Notes under the pieces: model-generated
Seen by the model: the letters and a program-made list of their open reading frames with translations, nothing else
Databases searched by the model: none
What the model was told of the DNA's origin: nothing
Shown here: positions 34,789 through 44,175 of the stretch, in pieces
Position numbering within the stretch: position 1 is the first letter of the stretch
How the letters are laid out: each line of letters starts with the position of its first letter
NCBI GenBank assembly: GCA_965229505.1
Contig: OZ245881.1
Coordinates: 4,836,001 to 4,900,000 of the forward strand
Direction of reading: 5' to 3'
DNA: 64,000 nt
DNA from: UBA6059 sp040219045
GTDB lineage: Bacteria; Bacteroidota; Bacteroidia; Cytophagales; Cyclobacteriaceae
Program-made: the position numbers and the translations under genes

Positions 34789-35051
34789 TTGGAGCTGCGC
34801 TTGCCTCGACTCTCCAAATACTGCTCCTTGAGTGGCTTCCTACCACGGGTTTTGTACTCAACCTCTCCCTCTGCCACCTGACTCACCCAGTCAGAAATGG
34901 GCAGCTCCTCAATAGAAGCATATTGCCTGGACGTAGCTTGACGGAGTAGATGCTCGGTCAACCTCGAAAGACTTATGCCATTACTCTCAGCAAATGACTT
35001 AGCCCTAGAGATAACCTCTTGATCAAAACTTAAAGTGACTTTAGCATCCAT
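34785..35051 (-). CDS. DUF6364-type ribbon-helix-helix antitoxin
   Basis: 88 residues. The N-terminal KVTLSFDQEVISRAKSFAES matches the MetJ/Arc-like strand-helix start of DUF6364 proteins; the tail is charged and probably disordered until it binds the toxin. Adjacency and 4-base overlap with the PIN gene make the pair a type II toxin-antitoxin module. Confidence 0.8.
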   Translation of the reverse strand: MDAKVTLSFDQEVISRAKSFAESNGISLSRLTEHLLRQATSRQYASIEELPISDWVSQVAEGEVEYKTRGRKPLKEQYLESRGKRSSK

Positions 35052-35100
35052 AAGATTTTATTTATACCACTAAAATAAGATTACTATACGTAAAATAAAA

Positions 35101-35128
35101 GAGCCCTACTCAAATGCTGGCAGGGCTC
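35101..35128 (-). terminator. rho-independent terminator
   Basis: Read on the minus strand, GAGCCCT (35128-35122) pairs with AGGGCTC (35107-35101) and is followed by a T-rich tract. It ends the 35154-38270 gene and insulates it from the toxin-antitoxin pair. Confidence 0.75.
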
Positions 35129-35153
35129 CATTATTACTTCATGTATTTGATAC

Positions 35154-38100
35154 CTAGTCCACAGTAATTCTATCCTTTTTACTCAATCCTCTATTGATAG
35201 TCTTCAAGGTAGTCGAGACCAACGCTTGTCGTTCTTTGGTAATCGTTGATGACATCTCGGTGTAGTACTCCATCTGTAGCTGCTGGTCTTTAGTCATGTT
35301 TCCAGTCCACGATGACACTTCACGGTACAAGTTGGTTATTCTGCTAAGCAACTCATCCGTACGATCGTCGGTCTTTTTGACCTGAGCAACCGCAGCAGCA
35401 TCGAGGGATTTTCCACTTTTCTTAAGTGCTTCCACTTGCCATTGAATTGGACTCACCACTTCAACATCCTTCAACACTTTGACATATAGATCTTTGATTT
35501 TTAGCAAGTTAGCCGTCCATGCTGCGCGCTCACTTGAAGATATCTTGAGTCTGGGGTCAGCCATTACCTCAAGGGACTGATCGTAGTTGGTACTATTGAC
35601 AGTAAGTCGGGCAGTGTACTTTCCGGGAGCTACTTTAGGCCCTTTCAAAGCTCCATCCCACCAGTTGGCCTGCTTACCTGTGTCTGCGGGGTTCTTTGGT
35701 TCTTTTGGAAAGTCCTCATACTTATAATCCCAAATGACCCGGTTGAGACCGGCAAGTGTATCTGCTTTGAGCTTTCTGATAAGACTACCATCTTGCGCAA
35801 GAATGCTTAGACTGACGTTCGATTTTGAGGTAGCATCTTTCAAATAGTAATCGATGATCGAACCTTTAGGGGGATTCTCTCCTCTGAAGATCATATCACC
35901 AACATGAGCTCCGTCTCTTGAGTAGTTGATCATCTCAGAGGCAGGTATCTCAAAAATGGCAGCCTCTCTGGCAGCTACGTCGGATGACATCCCCTGCAGT
36001 GCGCTCAGGTTATCCAGTATCCAAACACCTCGACCATGCGTGCCCAGGACAAGGTCATTGTCTCTTGGGTGGATAACCAAATCATTGAATGGCTGGGTTG
36101 GCATATTGTTCTTCAACTCGACCCAGTTGGTACCACCATTGAACGACACGAATAACCCAAACTCAGTGCCTAGGTATAGTAGGTTCTTATTCTTAGGATC
36201 TTCTCTAACCACTCTGACCACACGATCTGCTGGTAGATCACCAGCAATGGAGGTCCATGTCTTGCCAGCATCGGTGGTTTTGTAAACGTAGTTGGCATAG
36301 TCATCATTGCGGTAGTTATTGATAGCATAGTATGCTGTATTTGCATCATACTGTGATACCTCAATTGTATTGATCCATGTAGATTCCGGTAGGCCAGGTA
36401 GCTTATCAGAAACCTCAGTCCAGGTCTTACCATCATCCGTAGACACCTGCACATTACCGTCATCAGTACCGACATAAAGCAGTCCCTGCTTTAACGGAGA
36501 CTCAGCTATAGCCGTCAATGTAGGCCAGTAAGGAATACCGTCATCAAGCGAATTGGTCAGGCTATCAGGATACTGCCCCATGATCGAGAGCTCTCTTCTA
36601 TTTACCTTTTTGGTCAGGTCACCGAGAGCTGTCCATGATTGTCCCAGGTCGGTGCTTTTATACAAGATGTTTGTTCCTGCATAAATCGTATTGTTATCGT
36701 GCTTAGACAGATAGAAAGGTCCGTCCCAGTTGGCAGGCTCCATAGCATTGCCGAGCTCTGGCTCAGGCACATTAGGCCCCCAAGCATCCCAGTTTCTTCT
36801 TGCGTTGATGTGACCCTTAGGATCACCAGGGCGAATAGACTGAGCTTGTCGGGTATCCATATCCATCTTGAATAAACCGAGGTACTGACTCTCTCCAAAG
36901 AGGATACTCTGGTCCTCATTGTGTACCAGATTGAGGAAGCCGTCTCCACCACCGCTTCTTTTCCAGTCTTGGTTTAGAATACCTTCTGCTCGGTAGGTCT
37001 GGTTAGGGCCGTACCAGCTACCATTGTCCTGCAAGCCACCATACACATGATAAGGGTGCTTCATATCTACACTCACGCGATAGAACTGGCTTATAGGCAA
37101 TGCGGTCTGGAACAAGAAGGTCTTGCCTCTATCATAGCTGATCCCAAGGCCACCGTCATCCGCTTTCATCACATGGCGTGAATCATTGGGGTTGACCCAG
37201 AAGAAGCGGTCATCACCGTGAAGGGACTGCCTTGGTGAAGTGAATGTCTTACCACCATCATCTGACCAGCTGTAGCGATTCATCATATAGATGCGCTGAT
37301 CATCACTAGGGTCTACAAGGATCTGACTTGCATACATTGGTCTGGGATTCCAGTCACTCATGAAAGTCCAGGTCTTGCCTTTATCTTCTGAACGATAGAT
37401 ACCTGCTCTACGCTCTCCATAGGCGGTCGATGCATTGTATTGGAAACCTTGCTCCACACAGATGTAGACGATATCAGGATTGGATCTGTAGATCGAAATA
37501 CCAATACGACCTTTATCACCTTCCGGTAGGCCATCGGTAATCTCTGACCAGGTCTCACCACCATCGGTGGACTTATGTAGTCCACTACCAGGCCCACCTC
37601 CATCAAAGCCGAAAGGCTTACGCATCCGCTGATAAGTGGAGGCATACATGATGTTGGGTTGATCAGGGTCAATCGCGACATCAATCACACCCGTGATGTC
37701 ATCAACATAAATTTTGCGTTCCCAGGTCTCGCCCCCATCAGTGGACTTGTACAAACCACGCTCGTTATTAGGCCCCCATAAGTGACCAATAGCAGCAACA
37801 AAGACCACATCACTGTTCTCTGGGTGAATCACAATTCTGCCGATATGGCGAGAATCTTTCAAACCCATGTTAGTCCAGGTTTTGCCGCCATCGGTTGATT
37901 TGTAAACACCATCTCCCCAGGAGGAGCTTTGGCGGTTGGCGCGTTCGCCAGTACCTACCCAAAGTGTCTCAGGATTTTGCTGATCAATGACAATGTCACC
38001 CACTGAATGGGTTGCCTCATTTTCAAAGACAGGTTTGAATACAATACCATTGTTGGTAGTCTTCCAAACACCACCTGTTGCGGTAGCGATATAGAAAGTG

Positions 38101-38270
38101 TAGGGATCACTCTCGACCACATCGATATCGACAATACGGCCGCTCATGTTCGCGGGACCTATATTTCGAAGCTTGAGTCCAGAAAGGTGTTCTGTTGATA
38201 ACTCTTGGGCTTGCGTGACCCAGCTCGTAGCTAGCATCACCAAGGCGAGAAAGTAAGATTTTTGATTCAT
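35154..38270 (-). CDS. secreted Asp-box (BNR/VPS10-like) beta-propeller protein, paralogue 3
   Basis: 1,038 residues with signal peptide MNQKSYFLALVMLATSWVTQ (cleavage near AQA-QE). Asp boxes include STDGGKTWTN, STDGGETWER, SEDKGKTWTF, SYDRGKTFLF, STDLGQSWTA, STDDGKTWTE and TTDAGKTWTS. N-terminal LRNIGPANMSGRIVDIDV differs from the WR..GP..GGR pattern of the other three, so this is the most diverged copy. Ig-like region near IWDYKYEDFP and GPKVAPGKYTARL, helical C-terminus. Function unknown; the propeller may bind peptide or glycan. Confidence 0.85.
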   Translation of the reverse strand: MNQKSYFLALVMLATSWVTQAQELSTEHLSGLKLRNIGPANMSGRIVDIDVVESDPYTFYIATATGGVWKTTNNGIVFKPVFENEATHSVGDIVIDQQNPETLWVGTGERANRQSSSWGDGVYKSTDGGKTWTNMGLKDSRHIGRIVIHPENSDVVFVAAIGHLWGPNNERGLYKSTDGGETWERKIYVDDITGVIDVAIDPDQPNIMYASTYQRMRKPFGFDGGGPGSGLHKSTDGGETWSEITDGLPEGDKGRIGISIYRSNPDIVYICVEQGFQYNASTAYGERRAGIYRSEDKGKTWTFMSDWNPRPMYASQILVDPSDDQRIYMMNRYSWSDDGGKTFTSPRQSLHGDDRFFWVNPNDSRHVMKADDGGLGISYDRGKTFLFQTALPISQFYRVSVDMKHPYHVYGGLQDNGSWYGPNQTYRAEGILNQDWKRSGGGDGFLNLVHNEDQSILFGESQYLGLFKMDMDTRQAQSIRPGDPKGHINARRNWDAWGPNVPEPELGNAMEPANWDGPFYLSKHDNNTIYAGTNILYKSTDLGQSWTALGDLTKKVNRRELSIMGQYPDSLTNSLDDGIPYWPTLTAIAESPLKQGLLYVGTDDGNVQVSTDDGKTWTEVSDKLPGLPESTWINTIEVSQYDANTAYYAINNYRNDDYANYVYKTTDAGKTWTSIAGDLPADRVVRVVREDPKNKNLLYLGTEFGLFVSFNGGTNWVELKNNMPTQPFNDLVIHPRDNDLVLGTHGRGVWILDNLSALQGMSSDVAAREAAIFEIPASEMINYSRDGAHVGDMIFRGENPPKGSIIDYYLKDATSKSNVSLSILAQDGSLIRKLKADTLAGLNRVIWDYKYEDFPKEPKNPADTGKQANWWDGALKGPKVAPGKYTARLTVNSTNYDQSLEVMADPRLKISSSERAAWTANLLKIKDLYVKVLKDVEVVSPIQWQVEALKKSGKSLDAAAVAQVKKTDDRTDELLSRITNLYREVSSWTGNMTKDQQLQMEYYTEMSSTITKERQALVSTTLKTINRGLSKKDRITVD

Positions 38271-38384
38271 CGGATTTAGTCTACATTGATTATGAGCGTT
38301 AATTTTAGCTGTATTAGGCTAAATTCCAATGCAAGATTTTCCAACGGTAGATTAGCCAATGTAATGGTAGAGAATAACAAAGAA

Positions 38385-38918
38385 ATGAATCGATTAAGAG
38401 CTGCTATAAATGGCTGTTTGATCTTCCTAGTGCTGTGGACGCTTGCAGTCGGGTCTTACGCTCAGGAAGGTGAAGCTAACAAGATGGAATCAGCGGCAAG
38501 AAAAATCATCGCTGAAGTGCGGTATGCTGGCTTCACCACGATTGACAGTTTGGGATACCCCAATACCCGTACGATGGATGCACTACCACCATCGGATCAT
38601 TTTGAAGTCTGGCTGGCAACCAATCCGGCCAGTCGTAAAGTCAGACAGATAAAAAATAATTCGGCGGTAGCGCTGTATTATTCCCAAAGTGAAAAAGGCA
38701 ACTATGTGACCCTGATAGGCAGGGCTAGTCTCATTGATGATCCTGAATCCAAGGCAAAGCATTGGAGAGATGAATGGGAAGAATTCTATCCAACAAAGCA
38801 GGACATGCTCCTCATTAAGGTAGAACCCATTCTGCTGGAAGTGGTTAGCTATGAGCATGGCATTATCAGCGAATCAAAAGACTGGAAAGCTCCTGAAACC
38901 ATTATCAAAACCAACTAA
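38385..38918 (+). CDS. exported PNPOx-fold (pyridoxamine oxidase-like) protein
   Basis: 177 residues from ATG 38385. Signal peptide RLRAAINGCLIFLVLWTLAV ends near SYA-QE. The mature part is a split-barrel flavin-binding-type domain (ARKIIAEVRYAGFTTIDSLG, FEVWLATNPASRKVRQIKNN, VALYYSQ, NYVTLIGRASLIDDPE) like general stress protein 26. Export is unusual, since these proteins generally bind FMN, F420 or haem in the cytoplasm. The longer upstream frame starts at 38286 but lacks family features. The P450 gene starts 5 bases after its stop, so the two may be coupled. Confidence 0.78.
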   Translation: MNRLRAAINGCLIFLVLWTLAVGSYAQEGEANKMESAARKIIAEVRYAGFTTIDSLGYPNTRTMDALPPSDHFEVWLATNPASRKVRQIKNNSAVALYYSQSEKGNYVTLIGRASLIDDPESKAKHWRDEWEEFYPTKQDMLLIKVEPILLEVVSYEHGIISESKDWKAPETIIKTN

Positions 38919-38922
38919 TCAA

Positions 38923-40203
38923 GTGACCACACCAGTACCCGAAATAAGCAGTCAAGGGCTCCTTGGCGATCTAAAAAAATACACAAGTGATCCAATCGGA
39001 TACCTAAGTCGAAACTTTCAAACGCATGGGGATATCTATCGCTTCAGAGTCCTGCACCGTACACTCGTTACCACCAATAATCCGGACCATGTCAAATACA
39101 TACTTCAGGACAATAACCGAAACTATCGCAAGAGTCTCGCCTATCGGAAATTGAACGTGGTGTTGGGAAATGGACTACTGACTAGTGAGGGTGAGTTTTG
39201 GTTACGTCAGCGGAGGATGAGCGCACCCGCCTTTCATAAGGAAGAGATCGCCGCTTATCAGAAAATAATGCTTGAGGAAACTCAGCAAATGATGGATAGT
39301 TGGGACTTGAAGCAGCCGGTCAATCTCACAACTTCAATGACCCAACTGACACTCAAAATCATTGCTCGGACCCTCCTCGGTTTATCACTTGAGGATAAGG
39401 TTGGTCAGCAGGTAGAGGAGATACTTCCGCCTGGTTTGAAGTTTATGATCAAGCGCATTACAAGTCCGATCAACAGCCCACTATGGCTGCCCACCCGTAA
39501 CAACCGTCAGTTTAGTAGCTCAATGAAGCTTCTTCACCAGATCATCGAGGAGTTGATCACTATGAAGGAAAAGCAGCCTGGAGACGACTTGTTGAGTGTA
39601 CTTTTGAGGGCAAGAGACGATGAAGGCAAAGGCATGACACACCAGCAGCTTCATGATGAGGTGCTGACCTTTTTCCTGGCCGGCCATGAGACCACAGCGG
39701 TCGCGGCTAGCTGGACCATTTGGTTGCTGAAGACCAATCCAAAGGTTGAACAAAAGCTGAGAAGCACTCTCGGAACAACAAACGAATCTACCTTCTTGCA
39801 AGCGATCATTCAGGAGTCGATGAGGCTCCTCTCCCCTGTCTGGATTGTGGGTCGAGAAGCATTGGAAGATGACCATTTGGGTGACTTCAAAATCAACAAA
39901 GGTGATAGTGTGATTTTCAGTTCTTACCTAATTCATAGAAGACACGATCTTTGGCAAGACGCTGAAGTCTTCAGACCCGAACGGTGGCTCGAAGGAAAGC
40001 CAGTTCATAAATATGCCTACTTTCCTTTCGGAGGCGGACCAAGATTATGCATCGGCAATCACTTCGCTATGCAAGAAGTGGAGATTATCATCAAAGAGCT
40101 CTTCTCCCGATACAAGTTTGAGCTGGAGGATGATAGCTTTCCGGGAGCGGATTATACGCTGACTTTGAGGCCGAAGCGGGCGTTGATAGGCATTATGCTG
40201 TAA
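38923..40203 (+). CDS. cytochrome P450
   Basis: 426 residues from GTG 38923, chosen because it follows the previous stop by 4 bases; a frame opening at 38851 would overlap that gene. Hallmarks: I-helix oxygen-binding FFLAGHETTAVAASW, K-helix ESMRLL (ExxR), PERF region FRPERWLEG and haem-cysteine loop FPFGGGPRLCIGNHF. Sequence style resembles the CYP4/CYP102-like fatty-acid hydroxylase group, but the substrate is not known. No ferredoxin or reductase gene is adjacent. Confidence 0.92.
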   Translation: MTTPVPEISSQGLLGDLKKYTSDPIGYLSRNFQTHGDIYRFRVLHRTLVTTNNPDHVKYILQDNNRNYRKSLAYRKLNVVLGNGLLTSEGEFWLRQRRMSAPAFHKEEIAAYQKIMLEETQQMMDSWDLKQPVNLTTSMTQLTLKIIARTLLGLSLEDKVGQQVEEILPPGLKFMIKRITSPINSPLWLPTRNNRQFSSSMKLLHQIIEELITMKEKQPGDDLLSVLLRARDDEGKGMTHQQLHDEVLTFFLAGHETTAVAASWTIWLLKTNPKVEQKLRSTLGTTNESTFLQAIIQESMRLLSPVWIVGREALEDDHLGDFKINKGDSVIFSSYLIHRRHDLWQDAEVFRPERWLEGKPVHKYAYFPFGGGPRLCIGNHFAMQEVEIIIKELFSRYKFELEDDSFPGADYTLTLRPKRALIGIML

Positions 40204-40321
40204 TAAATAATTATAATGCTCGGTTTTTTTCTTTTTATTTATAACTAATTATTCGTGTACTATGATGACGAATGTATCCTCAATACTTTAGTGAGAAAGA
40301 AGTAACAATTACCAACTCAAT

Positions 40322-41875
40322 ATGTCTAAGACAATGAATTTTCGACTTTGTTTTCTTCTTGGATTAATCGTGATGAGCCCGACTTTGGTTATAAGTCAGA
40401 ACATCTCTTTTGAACCAACCTTTCATCCAGACTTCCTTTATGAGGAACGAGCAGTACCTACTGAAATAATTGGTTCTGCTGGTAATAAGCATTACTTACT
40501 GTACTCAAAAGGTAAGCATGGGTTTGGTCAAAGTACCATCGTTGAATTTAGCCCAGACTTTACTCCTACTGGTAAGTCGCTTGACATGTTTGATCCAAAT
40601 GATGACGTAAAACAGCATACACTAGGGAGTATTTTGGTAGATGGTGAAATTGGCTTAATTATGGTCAGAAGCACAAAAGAATCTCGATCATTCTCCCTGC
40701 ATGTGGTAGACCTTGAGAATCTTAGAGTGACTAAGATAAAAGATATCGCAGACGTTAAAATAGAGAATAAAAACAGCAAAAGAATTCTATCAACTGTAAT
40801 GGTTTCTCAGGACACATCGGCCATAGGTATCATTTATACGAAACCGAAAAATAAAATAGAAGAGTTCTTTGTAAGCGTTTTTGATAGAAAGTTCAATCCG
40901 CTGGCTGACTGGAGTTTTACCTTGCCTCCGTATAATGAAGGATTATTTGTTCAGCAAGCTCATCTAATAGATAGCTCTAAAATGGTTCTACTCATGGCTA
41001 ACAAAGAAGAACCAAGTTATGAGAATAGCATAAGGTTAACACCAAATCACAACTATAGGATTCTGACCCTTGAAAATGGAAAGGTCGTCAATGATGTAAA
41101 TTTGCCTAATGATGACAAATGGCTCGACAATCCTAAGCTACATATTACCGATAGTAGCTACACAGTTGTTGGAATATATTCTGAAAGAAAAAGATATCAC
41201 GCTGCAGGTACCTTTATCCATACGATCAGCTTAGATAATCAGGTTTTACTCCATTCTTTTATCCCATTAAGTGAAAACTCGATAAAACAGAATGTCAGAA
41301 GTAAATCAGGTCAGTTTGGATTCAAGAAGCTAAGCAAATTTAATGAAATACCGTATTACGTTTTAAATATGGTTTATGTTAATGCCAATGATACTTATAC
41401 GCTGATAGCCGAACAAATACATACAGTTTCCCAGTATGTTACCTCATATTTTTATGAAAACTTGCTGTTGATCAATTTAGGTTTTGATGGAGTGGTTAAC
41501 TGGGAGAAAACTATTAACAAAACTAATGGCCATGGATCCACATGGATTTATTCAAGCTACTACTCCACATTAATTAATGATGACCTTGTATTGGTTTATA
41601 ATGGTAATAGTCAAAATATGGCAAGACCCTCAGATATAAGGTTCAATGCCTTTAGTAGTACTTTCGGACAATCAATTATGCTTGCAAGTATCAATCCTGA
41701 AGGATCGGTAACTCAAAGTGTGCTCGTCAAAGAACAGGATTTAGATGGTTTTACAATACGACCATCCTTATCAGCAAGAAATTCCCTCAATCATCTTATT
41801 TTCTTCTCACAAGTGAGGAACAATGTAAAACGACAGAGGTTCTTAAGCGTTGATGTCGAAGGATCCAACCATTAG
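40322..41875 (+). CDS. secreted protein of unknown function, AT-rich
   Basis: 517 residues. Signal peptide FRLCFLLGLIVMSPTLVISQ. The mature part is all-beta, with repeated strand pairs such as VDGEIGLIMVRS, TSAIGIIYTKPK and DDLVLVYNGNS, suggestive of a propeller, but I recognise no family. Base composition is clearly more AT-rich than both neighbours, and it lacks the decamer common elsewhere in the window. Either poorly conserved lineage-specific DNA or recently acquired. It converges on the OPT gene with 17 bases between them. Confidence 0.65.
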   Translation: MSKTMNFRLCFLLGLIVMSPTLVISQNISFEPTFHPDFLYEERAVPTEIIGSAGNKHYLLYSKGKHGFGQSTIVEFSPDFTPTGKSLDMFDPNDDVKQHTLGSILVDGEIGLIMVRSTKESRSFSLHVVDLENLRVTKIKDIADVKIENKNSKRILSTVMVSQDTSAIGIIYTKPKNKIEEFFVSVFDRKFNPLADWSFTLPPYNEGLFVQQAHLIDSSKMVLLMANKEEPSYENSIRLTPNHNYRILTLENGKVVNDVNLPNDDKWLDNPKLHITDSSYTVVGIYSERKRYHAAGTFIHTISLDNQVLLHSFIPLSENSIKQNVRSKSGQFGFKKLSKFNEIPYYVLNMVYVNANDTYTLIAEQIHTVSQYVTSYFYENLLLINLGFDGVVNWEKTINKTNGHGSTWIYSSYYSTLINDDLVLVYNGNSQNMARPSDIRFNAFSSTFGQSIMLASINPEGSVTQSVLVKEQDLDGFTIRPSLSARNSLNHLIFFSQVRNNVKRQRFLSVDVEGSNH

Positions 41876-41892
41876 CATTTATTAATCGATCT

Positions 41893-43818
41893 CTAATCTT
41901 TCTTAGCCACATTCTTCACCGTATTGTACAGGTAGAAGAGTATCAGGAACAATAGCCCAAGGCCGAGGAGACTACCACCAAGCGGTTCATCTGATACAGC
42001 GATATTGAGTCCCAGTGTGGCTAACAAAGCAATCAGAATTCCCATCAACGCCTCGCCTGTAATCAGGCCTGAAGCAATTAGGAGACCGGCGTTAGATGCT
42101 TTGTCAATACTTGCTTGATTCTTGACCTGCTTGTATCCGCGCTCCAGCATCCATGCGATCACACCGCCTACAAAGATCGAGGAGTCCAGCTCAAAGGGCA
42201 GGTAAAGCCCTACCGCTACCGCCAATACTGGCATGCGGAAATTGGAATTGATACTCTTTAAGTATTGGTCGGCCATGATGATTAACACGCCTATGCCTGC
42301 CCCTATCGAAATAATTGTCCATGGCAGCTTGCCGCCGAATATTCCCGTAGCGACACTCATCATCAATGTTGCCTGAGGAGCCGTCAAGGGATTGGGGTGC
42401 TCAGCAGTCGGGCTACCTATGCCTTTTGATTCGAGCAGTAGGTTGAGCACGGGAGCTATAAGCAACGCACCGGCCACAACGCCAATCATCTGCATAACCT
42501 GTTGGTTACGTGGAGTGGCTCCAAGGACATGGCCCGCTTTAAGATCCTGCATGTTATCACCTGCTATTGCAGCAGCGCAGCATACTACAGCCCCTACCAG
42601 TATGGCTCCAGCCGCGCCTCTTCCAGGGTCGCTCGAACCCATCAACAAAAGAAGTAACAATGCAGTCGATAGAATTGTGGCAATCGTCACCCCGGAAATT
42701 GGGTTGTTGGAACTACCAACCAAGCCTGCCATGTAGCCCGCCACAGCGGAGAATAGGAAGCCAGCCAGTACCATCACCACGGCCATGAATAATGTAATTG
42801 GTACATTCTGAATAATAGACAAATAGATAAAAAAGATAGGTACAACCAATATACCAATACCCATCAGCACCCATGACATTGGGGTATCCAGCTCAGTTCT
42901 CAAGGTATCTTCTACTTTTTGCGCTCCTTCTTTGAAAGCTTTTACACCACTGGAGAATGCAGTACTCAATGCAGACCTTAGACTTAGTAGCGCCCATAGT
43001 CCACCAACGATCATAGCTCCTACACCTAAGTATCGAATCTGTGCACTCCATATGGCACCACCTATCGCTTCTGCACTTCCTACATCCGGTGCACCTTTGA
43101 CCAGTATGTATATTGGGATACCTAAATACCAGCTAATACAACCCCCAAGGAATACAAGGAAAGCGATGTTAAGGCCAACGATATAGCCGACAGCAACAAG
43201 TGCCGGAGATAGATTGAGGCTAAAATAGAGGTAGTACTTTTCCTGTAACAAAACGGCCTTTTCAAAAAGCCCATCCCACAAACGCAAGGCTTCATTACCG
43301 AACTTGAAGATGGCACCAATCAAGCTACCAAAGACCAAATACTTGACAGCATCTCCACCTTTTTCTCCAGTCTTCAACACCTCGGCAGTAGCGACACCTT
43401 CCGGGAACATCAGCTTCTCCTTTACAATCAACGCACTTCGCAAGGGTATCGTGAAGAGGACTCCAAGGACACCACCACAAATTGAAATAAGTGTGGTCTC
43501 CATATAGTTGAACTCTTCCCAATATCCCATAATGACCAGGGCCGGAATGGTGAAGATCACTCCGGCAGCCAAAGACTCCCCAGCCGAAGCGGCGGTCTGA
43601 ACCATGTTGTTCTCAAGGATATTTGAATTCTTGAAGGCCTTTAATATCGCCATCGAAATCACCGCAGCTGGGATCGATGCTGAAACCGTCAAACCGGAAA
43701 ACAAACCGAAGTAGGCATTGGCTGCACCGAGTACTACGGAAAGCAACGCACCTATTATAATTGATCGAAAGGTAAGTTCGGTAAGCTTGGTTTCAGGGCT
43801 GATGTACGGTTGGCTCAT
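41893..43818 (-). CDS. OPT-family oligopeptide transporter
   Basis: 641 residues with about 15-16 hydrophobic segments. N-terminal RSIIIGALLSVVLGAANAYF and GLTVSASIPAAVISMAIL are the OPT-family opening; later GDNMQDLKAGHVLGATPRNQ is a strong signature of the bacterial branch. Likely proton-coupled import of small peptides or metal chelates. Single gene. Confidence 0.9.
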   Translation of the reverse strand: MSQPYISPETKLTELTFRSIIIGALLSVVLGAANAYFGLFSGLTVSASIPAAVISMAILKAFKNSNILENNMVQTAASAGESLAAGVIFTIPALVIMGYWEEFNYMETTLISICGGVLGVLFTIPLRSALIVKEKLMFPEGVATAEVLKTGEKGGDAVKYLVFGSLIGAIFKFGNEALRLWDGLFEKAVLLQEKYYLYFSLNLSPALVAVGYIVGLNIAFLVFLGGCISWYLGIPIYILVKGAPDVGSAEAIGGAIWSAQIRYLGVGAMIVGGLWALLSLRSALSTAFSSGVKAFKEGAQKVEDTLRTELDTPMSWVLMGIGILVVPIFFIYLSIIQNVPITLFMAVVMVLAGFLFSAVAGYMAGLVGSSNNPISGVTIATILSTALLLLLLMGSSDPGRGAAGAILVGAVVCCAAAIAGDNMQDLKAGHVLGATPRNQQVMQMIGVVAGALLIAPVLNLLLESKGIGSPTAEHPNPLTAPQATLMMSVATGIFGGKLPWTIISIGAGIGVLIIMADQYLKSINSNFRMPVLAVAVGLYLPFELDSSIFVGGVIAWMLERGYKQVKNQASIDKASNAGLLIASGLITGEALMGILIALLATLGLNIAVSDEPLGGSLLGLGLLFLILFYLYNTVKNVAKKD

Positions 43819-44175
43819 AGGAGTTCAGGTTTGATTGCGTCGGTTAAAATAACCATTAATTTGATTTTACCAGTGAACATAATCACAACCATTGGTCAGA
43901 ACTTCAAGTATCAATTGAAATATCAAACAAAACAAGTAGTGCAATTCGATCATTATTACCAAAAATTAAATTAACCTACTTTAATATTCTGAATATAAGT
44001 GACTTATAAATATCATCAACACTAGGTTTAGACAACTCTAAAAGGAGTATAATTCAATTATTCACTCCCCTATTTGCAGAGATAAGGCCCAGGGCAGACA
44101 CTTATCACAATTAGTATTTCAAAATTTTATATCCTGCATAAATTGAAGATATTGATCTTGATTAATCGAAATACT
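43819..44175. other. AT-rich divergent intergenic region
   Basis: 357 bases between the divergent OPT and Asp-box genes. AT-rich with several partial -7 elements (for example CCTATTTGC near 44070), but no clear promoter pair, RNA gene, dyad or small ORF that I can support. Confidence 0.4.
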
